Positions 1 to 8,348 of a stretch of 8,553 nucleotides of DNA are shown piece by piece. Every line of letters begins with the position of its first letter. The first letter of the stretch is position 1. Below the pieces are notes generated by a model, which worked only from the letters and a program-made list of their open reading frames with translations, was not told where the DNA came from and did not search any database. The position numbers were made by a program, and so were the translations under genes. The stretch spans positions 1-8,553 of the forward strand of contig JAEZYO010001072.1 in NCBI GenBank assembly GCA_023419055.1, read 5' to 3'. This DNA comes from Pseudomonadota bacterium. Lineage in GTDB: Bacteria; Myxococcota; Polyangia; Polyangiales; Polyangiaceae.

Positions 1-81
1 GCGCGCTCACTCGGAGCTTCTCGCCGTCGAGCGAGAGCACCACGTGCAAGGCTTCGAGCTCGTTGATCAGCGCCGCGATCT

Positions 82-85
<4 letters not shown>
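1..85 (-). CDS. N-terminus of next NRPS/PKS assembly-line protein (TubC-type docking domain), partial
   Basis: A minus-strand reading frame begins with GTG at 85-83 and runs off the left edge, giving 28 complete codons. The peptide starts MKIAALINELEAL and continues HVVLSLDGEKLRVSA. A short amphipathic helix with a leucine repeat, followed by a 'LdGekLrv' beta hairpin, is the signature of the TubC N-terminal docking domain. That domain sits at the start of many NRPS and hybrid PKS-NRPS proteins and captures the C-terminal tail of the preceding synthetase. The start is supported by an AGGAG (98-94) eight bases upstream and by a 4-base GTGA overlap with the stop of the upstream NRPS gene, which implies translational coupling. 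Which catalytic domains follow cannot be seen. I am fairly sure of the docking-domain reading and certain only of the open frame; the family match is from memory of the motif. Confidence 0.8.
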
Positions 86-3303
<3,218 letters not shown>

Positions 3304-3522
3304 CCTGACTTCCCGTTCTTGCTTCCGAGTGACCGAACAGCGACGCGGTGCACGAACGGTGCCGGGCGTTCACGAGCCCTTTTGCGAGTCGGCGCGCCGG
3401 TGAAGCAGACACGAGCGCAACGGGCGACGCGATGGTCACGATCATTTCGTGCCTCACCGCGAATCTGGCCACGCGGCGCTCTTGGAGCGGAGAGCGGAAT
3501 CTTTCGAAGGAGGCTTGGGCCT
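3304..3522. other. Intergenic gap upstream of the NRPS gene; no gene seen
   Basis: These 219 bases separate the stop of the 89-aa gene from the NRPS start, both read on the minus strand, so any NRPS promoter should be here. I see no convincing -35/-10 pair. A 67-codon frame crossing the gap (3472-3269) overlaps the NRPS start and shows no protein-like character. Near the NRPS end are a direct repeat CGGTGC at 3346-3351 and 3357-3362 (11-base period) and an imperfect inverted repeat at 3351-3374. No strong terminator with a T-run follows the 89-aa gene. Confidence 0.6.
3351..3374 (-). promoter_or_regulatory. Possible leader hairpin upstream of the NRPS gene
   Basis: On the minus strand, CGTGAACG and CGTTCGTG flank an 8-base loop (CCCGGCAC). 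As RNA the arms form eight pairs, two of them G-U, about 50 bases before the NRPS ATG. The structure could be a leader hairpin or a degenerate operator. Chance occurrence in GC-rich DNA is a real alternative. Confidence 0.2.
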
Positions 3523-3792
3523 CTACTCGGAGTACGGCTCTTTCGCGCGCGGGGCTTCGGGCGCCTGCTCGTCGAGGGAGCGGCGGTAACGCACGCAGCC
3601 GCTCATGAACTCGGGCCAGTCGGGCACTACGGGCAACGGATCGCTGCGTTCGGGGAGGAGTCCCCAGAGGCGAGGGTGATGCCAGCAGAGCTCGTGCCCG
3701 CTCGCGTCGCGGTGCTCGCGGATGCCCGCTCTGAGCTTCTTCACCTCAGCCACGAGTTCCTCGCGCGTCATGGTGGTCAGATCATCGTCCAT
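3523..3792 (-). CDS. Conserved hypothetical protein, 89 aa (GHELCWHHP motif)
   Basis: This small soluble protein has no signal peptide or membrane span. It opens with a helical, charged stretch (MTREELVAEVKKLRAGIR, 8-25), followed by a conserved-looking core HRDASGHELCWHHPRLWGLLPE (27-48, with Cys36, His38, His39 and Trp37/Trp43) and then VPDWPEFMSGCVRYRRSLD with a second Cys at 66. The tail is acidic and proline-containing. I recall similar small uncharacterised bacterial proteins with a helix followed by HRD..G...CW and LLPE, but know no function for them. The two Cys and several His could bind metal or be structural; that is speculation. ATG at 3792 is chosen because GGAGGAG lies just upstream (3801-3795); the frame is open further upstream but would overlap the preceding gene. 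It starts 35 bases after the REC/J protein's stop on the same strand, so co-transcription is likely. Confidence 0.82.
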   Translation of the reverse strand: MDDDLTTMTREELVAEVKKLRAGIREHRDASGHELCWHHPRLWGLLPERSDPLPVVPDWPEFMSGCVRYRRSLDEQAPEAPRAKEPYSE

Positions 3793-3794
3793 GG

Positions 3795-3801
3795 CTCCTC
3801 C
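3795..3801 (-). promoter_or_regulatory. Strong ribosome binding site deciding the start of the 89-aa gene
   Basis: GGAGGAG on the minus strand lies immediately upstream of the ATG at 3792-3790. It settles this start against the longer open frame that continues upstream into the neighbouring gene. Confidence 0.6.
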
Positions 3802-3827
3802 GCGCCGGCGATCTCGCCGGCTTCCTG

Positions 3828-6221
3828 TCAGCGTGGGGCGGCTTCGAGAGCGCGCCGGTAGCGCTCGCGGCGCACCTGGTCCGACAGGATATCGTATGCC
3901 TCTTCGAGCACCTCGAGGATGAGGTCGACGTCTTCGCGAAGATCCGCCGTCTTGGCGCTGAGGACACGCTCGGGCTCGAACTCGCGCCGGAGCGTCGTGT
4001 AGGCGCGCTTCACGTCGTAGCTCGTCGCGTCGCGGCTCACGCCGAGCAGCGCGAAGTAATCCCCTTCGTCCACCAGCGCGCGCCTGAGGCCGATGCGGGC
4101 GCGAAGCGCGGCGTCGTCCAAGTGGTCCGGCGCAGGAGGCTCGGTCTTGGGGGAGATCTTCGGCGGCGCGCTCGCGCTCCGGAGCACTCCGAGCTCCGTC
4201 AGGGCATAGAGCACCGTCGCGAAGTCCCGGCTGCCCGTGCGCTCCAGGCTCTCGGCGAGGGTGAGGGTCTGCGCCTCGCGCACCCACTCGCTCTCCTCGG
4301 ACGGGAGCGCGCACTCGGCGAGCAGCGCCTCGGACGGCCCGACGACGAGCCGCGTGCCGGCGCCGCCCAGCCGCTTGATCGCGTCCGCGGGCGGAATCAC
4401 GCGGCGCACGACCTCGAGCAACACTTCGGCGCCCGTAGCGCCGCCGAAGACTCCGGGCTCGGTGGTCAGGCGCGCCGGGACCTCACGCTCGACGCTCGCG
4501 CCGCCGCGATCGATCGAGGCGACGCGCGAGACGATCCACTCGGCGTGCGCGCGGAGCACGTTCCAGAGCTCGTCCTGGCGCAGGTAGCCCTGAGCGATCA
4601 GCGCGGCGCCGGCGTGGCGTCCGAACTGCGGCAGCTTGCGGCCGAGCTTCGAAGCGTTGTCGCTCGTCAGATCACCTCGCTGCACGAGGAACATCAACAG
4701 GGACTCGTTGTCCGCGCCGCTCGCGGCGGTGACGAAATCGCCGTCACGGAAAAGCACGCGTCGAATCCCGGCGGAGTCCTCGAACGCGATGGCGCCGGTG
4801 TAACGCGCGCGCACGGCTCGCGCGAGCGCGCGCACCGCGTCGCCTGGGCCGAGCACGGCAGGGATTTCGAAGCGCGGCTCGGGGACCGCGAGCCCCGGGG
4901 CGGACGGTAACGGCGGCGGGGTGGGAGCGGCGGTCGGCGTCGACGCGAACGGCTCGCGCTCTGGACGCGGGGGCTTCGTCGAGATCTGTTGCGCCGCCTC
5001 TTCCGGGACGGGAAAGTCGTTCACGCCGGTGAAGGAGGGCGGCTCGCTCGGTCCCGGAGGAGGCGCCGTGGGCGCCGCGGTGATTTCTCCGCGCGTGCTC
5101 TCCGATGGCTCGAGCGCGGTGCGCAGGCTCATCGGCGGAGGATTGCGCGTGCGAATCGCCGGCGGAGTGATCGGCGCCTCGTCATCCCCCACGTCCACGA
5201 AGGAAGGAGGAGCTACGGCGCTCGGCGGTGCCGGCTCGTGCACCTGAACGTGCGGAGGCGGTGGCGAGCCCGAGCCTTCTCGGCCGTGAACTCCGCCGGT
5301 CCCCGTGCCTCCGGCGCTGCCCTGTCCGGTGCGACCGGGGCGCGATCCACCCGAATCCGAGCCGCCGTGCGTACCGAGGCCTCCGTCTTCGGCCTCATCG
5401 TCGTCATCGTCGAGATCGAGCGGCTCGTCGAGCACGGCGAGCAGATCGGGCGGCAAGATGGCGTCGAGCTCGGCCTCCGGCGACAGGCGATCGGAAGGAA
5501 GGCTCGGGATGCCGTGCTGCGCCTGCCGCACGCGTGCCTCCGCGCGGCCGAGGAGCATCTCGAGCTCCGGGCTGAGCCGCGCGTGGGGAACGACCGCCGC
5601 AGCAGGGGGAACCGAGCCCAGGGGAGGAGGGTGCGTGCTCGGCGGTGGAGCGCCCGAGCTCGTCGGCGAGGAGGGCGGCGGAGGACCGCTCAGGACGGGC
5701 CCGGGTCGGAGCGACGCAGGTCCCTCGAAGCGATAGGGGCGCCGGGTCGCCGCCATCAGCACGGGCGATCGATTCGGGCTCGAACCGGGTGAGCTCTTGG
5801 AGGGGGACGCAACGCCGATGAGCGCCTCGACCTTCCGGACGAGCAAGGCCGGGTCGACCGGGCGCGTGAAGCTACCGCTCGACTCGAGCTCGAGCGCCTC
5901 GCGATGAGTCTCGAGGCTTCGTCCCGCTTCTCCCACGAACAGGACTTCGATGCGCGAGCCTGCGCTCACTTCGCGCACCCGCTGTACCGCCTCGAGCGCC
6001 CCGGGAGCGTCGGCGTCGCAGATCATGAGCGACGGTCGCTGAACCGCGACTCGGCTCACCAAGAGACCGAGGGGCACGTCGAAGACCGAGTACCCCTTGC
6101 TCCGGAGCGCAGCGGAAAGACGCTCGGCTTCGGCCGAAGCATCGCTGATGAAGATCAGCGAGCCTGCGTCGTTCGCGCTGCCAGTGTCCGCGCCGGACAA
6201 GGGATCCACCGTTTGTAACAC
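3828..6221 (-). CDS. REC-like / DUF4388-like / degenerate J-domain fusion protein (797 aa)
   Basis: This is a multidomain cytoplasmic protein, probably regulatory; its function is not established. Residues about 21-136 resemble a response-regulator receiver: Asp69 followed by Pro73 matches the phospho-acceptor spacing, one acidic residue (Asp27) remains after strand 1, and the usual Lys near strand 5 is Arg120 (TRPVDP). Residues about 138-450 are a low-complexity Pro/Ser/Gly linker with an acidic run (DLDDDDDEAED, 269-279) and a Gly-rich stretch (280-320), probably disordered. Residues about 455-608 resemble DUF4388/PATAN regions (TGAIAF, RRVLFRDGDFVTA, GAALIAQGYL). The C-terminus (about 720-790) is J-like: DYFALLGVSRDAT, then YTTLRREFEPERVLS, then EAYDILSDQVRRERY. 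The HPD that activates DnaK is replaced by EPE (749-751), so chaperone stimulation is unlikely. The start is GTG at 6221-6219, the first in-frame start after an upstream TGA; GGAG lies only two bases before it, so a slightly later start is possible. Confidence 0.9.
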   Translation of the reverse strand: MLQTVDPLSGADTGSANDAGSLIFISDASAEAERLSAALRSKGYSVFDVPLGLLVSRVAVQRPSLMICDADAPGALEAVQRVREVSAGSRIEVLFVGEAGRSLETHREALELESSGSFTRPVDPALLVRKVEALIGVASPSKSSPGSSPNRSPVLMAATRRPYRFEGPASLRPGPVLSGPPPPSSPTSSGAPPPSTHPPPLGSVPPAAAVVPHARLSPELEMLLGRAEARVRQAQHGIPSLPSDRLSPEAELDAILPPDLLAVLDEPLDLDDDDDEAEDGGLGTHGGSDSGGSRPGRTGQGSAGGTGTGGVHGREGSGSPPPPHVQVHEPAPPSAVAPPSFVDVGDDEAPITPPAIRTRNPPPMSLRTALEPSESTRGEITAAPTAPPPGPSEPPSFTGVNDFPVPEEAAQQISTKPPRPEREPFASTPTAAPTPPPLPSAPGLAVPEPRFEIPAVLGPGDAVRALARAVRARYTGAIAFEDSAGIRRVLFRDGDFVTAASGADNESLLMFLVQRGDLTSDNASKLGRKLPQFGRHAGAALIAQGYLRQDELWNVLRAHAEWIVSRVASIDRGGASVEREVPARLTTEPGVFGGATGAEVLLEVVRRVIPPADAIKRLGGAGTRLVVGPSEALLAECALPSEESEWVREAQTLTLAESLERTGSRDFATVLYALTELGVLRSASAPPKISPKTEPPAPDHLDDAALRARIGLRRALVDEGDYFALLGVSRDATSYDVKRAYTTLRREFEPERVLSAKTADLREDVDLILEVLEEAYDILSDQVRRERYRRALEAAPR

Positions 6222-6348
6222 TACTCCAAGGCGGTGGTTCGTTGCGCTCCTACTTCCCCGCCGAGCAGGCTCGGGAACTCACGCAGCGGGGTGAGCCGTT
6301 ACTCTGACGAATGGACCACGCCGGCCCCCGGGACGAGCCGCGGACGGC
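6222..6348. other. Gap between TatA-like gene and REC/J gene
   Basis: Both flanking genes read on the minus strand, 127 bases apart. Apart from the hairpin at 6335-6350, which overlaps the upstream stop codon, I see no gene here. No clear promoter is visible, so the two genes may or may not share a transcript. Confidence 0.5.
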
Positions 6349-6350
6349 TC
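6335..6350 (-). terminator. GC-rich hairpin at the stop codon of the TatA-like gene (possible terminator or attenuator)
   Basis: The minus strand reads GAGCCG-TCCG-CGGCTC, a perfect 6-bp stem with a 4-base loop that begins inside the TGA stop. No T-run follows, so an intrinsic terminator is not well supported. It could instead stabilise the transcript's 3' end or attenuate read-through into the REC/J gene. Confidence 0.3.
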
Positions 6351-6498
6351 AATCGCCCTTGCTGCGGTCCTTGGGGGGGGACAGGCGCACGGCGATGTGT
6401 TCGCCGAGCCTCGGCCAGAACTTGGCGGAGAGGACTGCGAAGGTGACGAAGAGCACGATCGTGAGCTCGCCGTGCGTGAGCCCGATTCCAGGGAGCAT
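6349..6498 (-). CDS. Small TatA-like single-span membrane protein (49 aa)
   Basis: ATG at 6498-6496 opens a 49-codon frame ending in TGA at 6351-6349. The protein has a short N-terminus (MLPGIGLTHGE), a hydrophobic span (about 12-24, LTIVLFVTFAVLS), then AKFWPRLGEHIAVRL and a charged tail ending KDRSKGD. The order 'G-x-x-x-GEL, hydrophobic span, turn, K-x-x-P-x-LGE-x-I' is that of TatA/TatB translocase subunits, whose span is followed by a hinge and an amphipathic helix. Glu11 sits where TatA/B proteins carry a polar residue at the start of the span. Differences are the missing FG hinge (LS here) and the very short amphipathic helix and tail; usual TatA proteins are roughly 60-90 aa. It could be a Tat accessory protein, a TatA paralogue, or an unrelated small membrane protein. 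No other start exists in frame after an upstream TAA. AAGGG about ten bases upstream is a weak ribosome site. Confidence 0.65.
   Translation of the reverse strand: MLPGIGLTHGELTIVLFVTFAVLSAKFWPRLGEHIAVRLSPPKDRSKGD
6373..6380. repeat. G8 homopolymer inside the TatA-like gene
   Basis: Eight consecutive G on the plus strand (C8 in the coding sense) cover the Ser-Pro-Pro codons near the C-terminus. A one-base slip would change the tail and extend the protein by about 26 residues to a stop near 6279. Such tracts are prone to polymerase slippage and to sequencing error. Confidence 0.9.
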
Positions 6499-6539
6499 GA
6501 AGTCTGGCCCTTTGTAACCCGAGGGGCGGCCGTGGGCGT

Positions 6540-6545
6540 GATAAT
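6540..6545 (+). promoter_or_regulatory. Possible -10 element for folK
   Basis: GATAAT matches five of six bases of TATAAT in an AT-rich patch within the divergent gap, 41 bases before the folK start. A TTGTAA at 6512-6517 is the only -35-like hexamer, but its 22-base spacing is too long. The call rests on the -10 alone. The same AT-rich patch could serve the divergent TatA-like gene. Confidence 0.3.
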
Positions 6546-6557
6546 TGGGTTATCGAA

Positions 6558-6573
6558 GGGGTTTGCCAACCCC
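6558..6573 (+). promoter_or_regulatory. Perfect inverted repeat just upstream of the folK ribosome site
   Basis: GGGGTT-TGCC-AACCCC is a 6-bp perfect stem with a 4-base loop. It ends one base before the GGAG (6575-6578) that serves folK, with the ATG eight bases further on. It could be a 5' leader hairpin affecting ribosome access, or a short operator. A second, looser inverted pair TAACCC (6515-6520) and GGGTTA (6548-6553) lies upstream. Confidence 0.3.
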
Positions 6574-6586
6574 CGGAGCTCTCCAG

Positions 6587-7096
6587 ATGCAAAACGATGT
6601 CGTCATCGGGCTGGGCGCGAACCTGGGCGACCGGCTCGCGACGCTGAAAGAGGCTCGGGCGCGAATCCTGACGCTTGGCCGAATCGTGGCAAGCTCCGCG
6701 CTCTACGAGACCCTCCCGGTCGGGCCTCCGCAGCCGGACTTCCTGAACGGCGCGCTGCGGCTCGAGACCGAGCTTGCGCCGGAGCTCCTGCTCGACGCCT
6801 TGCTCGAGATCGAGCGAGGGCTCGGACGAGTTCGCCGCGAGCGTTGGGGACCGCGGACCATCGACCTCGACATTCTCTGGGGCCGGGGGATCTGCCTCAC
6901 GGAACCGCGGCTCGTCGTCCCGCATCCGGAGCTCGAGAAGCGCGCGTTTGCGCTGCTTCCGCTGCTCGACGTGGCGCCTGACGCGGCGAACCCGAGCGGC
7001 GTCCCGTATCGAGCTATTTCAGCATCGCTCGATCTCGGCGTGTTGCGAGAGGTTTTCGGTTCTCGAGCTGGTTGGGAGCACGTGCCGGCTCGCTAG
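6587..7096 (+). CDS. folK: 2-amino-4-hydroxy-6-hydroxymethyldihydropteridine diphosphokinase (HPPK), 169 aa
   Basis: This cytoplasmic enzyme transfers pyrophosphate from ATP to 6-hydroxymethyl-7,8-dihydropterin, the step before dihydropteroate synthase in folate biosynthesis. The family pattern is complete: VIGLGANLGDR (6-16), SSALYETLPVG (36-46), QPDFLNGALRLET (49-61), the catalytic RWGPRTIDLDILWG (86-99) with magnesium-binding Asp93 and Asp95, and PRLVVPHPELEKRAFALLPLLDVAP (107-131). The length is close to that of the E. coli enzyme (about 159 aa). The frame is open upstream, but ATG at 6587 is chosen because the family begins right there and GGAG (6575-6578) lies eight bases before it. It is the first plus-strand gene after the divergent gap and lies 80 bases upstream of the ATP synthase stalk genes, with no folate gene next to it in the window. 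Co-transcription with atpF' is possible but not shown. Confidence 0.97.
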   Translation: MQNDVVIGLGANLGDRLATLKEARARILTLGRIVASSALYETLPVGPPQPDFLNGALRLETELAPELLLDALLEIERGLGRVRRERWGPRTIDLDILWGRGICLTEPRLVVPHPELEKRAFALLPLLDVAPDAANPSGVPYRAISASLDLGVLREVFGSRAGWEHVPAR

Positions 7097-7131
7097 ACAT
7101 GCCGCCATCAAGGTGGTACGAGCCGCCCGCC

Positions 7132-7164
7132 TCCGGCTGCCAGAAGTGCCTTCGGATAGCCGGA
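7132..7164 (+). promoter_or_regulatory. Inverted repeat in the folK-atpF' gap, covering a weak ribosome site
   Basis: TCCGGCT (7132-7138) and AGCCGGA (7158-7164) form a perfect 7-bp stem around a 19-base loop. The right arm ends 12 bases before the atpF' ATG and includes the only purine-rich ribosome-site candidate (GGAAA, 7162-7166). Folding would partly hide it. There is no T-run, so a terminator is unlikely. Confidence 0.3.
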
Positions 7165-7176
7165 AACCGACCCACC

Positions 7177-7686
7177 ATGTCGATCGCTCAGACGACCCGA
7201 GCCCTTGATCAAGGTGCCTTCCCCGACGCTCTGCTCGCGCTGAGCGCGGGGGGTGGCCCGCTCGACTTCGACAAGACCGTCCTCTACCAGATGGCCTTGT
7301 TCATGATCTTGATGGCCGTGCTGAAGCCTCTGCTGTTCGACCCCATGATGAAGATCTTCGCCCTGCGCGAGGAGCGGACGGACGGAGCCAAGGCCGAGGC
7401 CCGAGAGCTCCAGGAGCGGGCGGGCGAGCTGCTCAAGCAGTACGAAGTCGAGCTCGTCCGGGTAAACCAGGTGGCCGCGGAGGAGCGCCAGCGGCTGCGC
7501 AACGAGACGGCCAAGCTCGAGGCCGAAATCCTCGAGGAGGCGCGGCAGGCGACGACTCGCATCGTCGACGACGGCCGCCGCCGCATCAACGACGAGGTCA
7601 ACCGCATCCGCTTCGACCTCGGCAAGGAATCGGAGCGAGTGTCGCAGCAGATCGTTTCTCGCGTCCTCGGCCGGGAGATCAACTGA
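7177..7686 (+). CDS. atpF': F1Fo ATP synthase subunit b' (peripheral stalk), 169 aa
   Basis: This protein forms half of the peripheral stalk that holds the F1 head against the rotor, anchored in the inner membrane by one span. After a short N-terminus (MSIAQTTRALDQGAFPDALL) comes the membrane segment at about 34-55 (TVLYQMALFMILMAVLKPLLF), then the typical FDPMMKIFALREERT (54-68) and a long charged coiled coil to the end, rich in Glu, Arg and Ala. Length is normal for b-type subunits. ATG at 7177 is chosen because the family starts near there; a longer in-frame start at 7099 would add an implausible stretch. Its stop overlaps the start of the next b-type gene by one base (TGATG). Tandem b' and b genes are known from photosynthetic bacteria and many deltaproteobacteria, and b' usually comes first; which of the two is b' rests on that order. 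Confidence 0.9.
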   Translation: MSIAQTTRALDQGAFPDALLALSAGGGPLDFDKTVLYQMALFMILMAVLKPLLFDPMMKIFALREERTDGAKAEARELQERAGELLKQYEVELVRVNQVAAEERQRLRNETAKLEAEILEEARQATTRIVDDGRRRINDEVNRIRFDLGKESERVSQQIVSRVLGREIN

Positions 7687-8348
7687 TGGATTCCCAACAC
7701 GAAGGAGCCGCCGAGGGTCACGCGGAAGGCGCCCACGGCGCAGAGCACGGCGGTCACCACGAGCCGCACTTCTCCGACATCAACTGGTTCTACGGCATGG
7801 TCGGCACCAAGGAAGGTGTCGAACCCAGCGTCGCCTGGCGCCCGCCGGACATGCCGGCGCCCTTCGGCGCGCTGCTCCTGAACGCCGCCATCCTCTACTT
7901 CATCCTCTTCAAGCTCCTCGGGAAGCCGATCCTCGACGGGCTCAAGGCCCGCAAGGAGACGATCCTGCGCGGCATGGACGACGCGGCGCGCATGAAGCGC
8001 GACGCCGAGACCCGTCTCGAGGAGTACGAGGAGAAGCTCGATCACATCGACGACGAGATCGAGCGCGTTCGGGAGGAGATGCGTCAGGCGGGCCAGATCG
8101 AGCGCGAGCGCATCCTGAAGGACGCGAAGGAGCGCCGGGCCCGCATGGAGCGCGACGCCAAGCTGCTCATCGACCAGGAGCTCAAGGCAGCTCGCGAGGA
8201 GCTCATGCGTGAAGCCGTCCGCGCCGCCGTCAGCTCGGCGTCGAGCACCCTTCAGAGCAGGATCAGCGCCTCGGACCACACGCGCCTCGCCGACGAGTAC
8301 ATCGGCGGGCTGCGCGGCGCCGTGGCCGGGCTGCGAGGTAAAGTATGA
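7686..8348 (+). CDS. atpF: F1Fo ATP synthase subunit b with His-rich N-terminus, 220 aa
   Basis: This is the second half of the peripheral stalk. The first 59 residues are an unusual extension: residues 5-28 hold seven His among Gly, Ala and Glu, followed by an aromatic patch (DINWFYGMV, 31-39). The membrane span is at about 60-77 (FGALLLNAAILYFILFKL), then GKPILDGLKARKETI (79-93) and a long coiled coil with many Arg and Glu, ending in the region that meets subunit delta. With one span the N-terminus should lie in the periplasm. No cleavable signal peptide is evident, as the N-terminus is hydrophilic. At 220 aa it is longer than the E. coli subunit (156 aa). The start is ATG 7686, with GGGAG (7673-7677) eight bases upstream. 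It overlaps atpF' by one base and atpH by four, indicating a tight operon and coupled translation. Confidence 0.93.
   Translation: MDSQHEGAAEGHAEGAHGAEHGGHHEPHFSDINWFYGMVGTKEGVEPSVAWRPPDMPAPFGALLLNAAILYFILFKLLGKPILDGLKARKETILRGMDDAARMKRDAETRLEEYEEKLDHIDDEIERVREEMRQAGQIERERILKDAKERRARMERDAKLLIDQELKAAREELMREAVRAAVSSASSTLQSRISASDHTRLADEYIGGLRGAVAGLRGKV

Noticed and set aside
3793..4314. Upstream extension of the 89-aa gene to a 263-codon frame
   Set aside because: The extension overlaps the REC/J gene, is Arg/Pro/Ala-rich, and a strong GGAGGAG marks the ATG at 3792.
4122..5792. Several plus-strand open frames of up to about 267 codons across the REC/J gene
   Set aside because: They are antisense to a protein with recognisable domains and read as low-complexity Arg/Ala/Gly sequence without ribosome sites or motifs.
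5878..5900. CTCGAGCTCGAG palindrome
   Set aside because: It lies inside coding sequence for Glu/Leu/Ser codons and is explained by GC-rich codon use.
6545..6586. Earlier start for folK
   Set aside because: HPPK proteins begin right at the VIGLGAN region, the GGAG at 6575-6578 is well placed for ATG 6587, and the earlier stretch contains the hairpin.
7099..7176. Earlier ATG (7099) for atpF', adding 26 residues with a CQKC motif
   Set aside because: There is no ribosome site before it, and the added stretch does not resemble a b' N-terminus or signal peptide.
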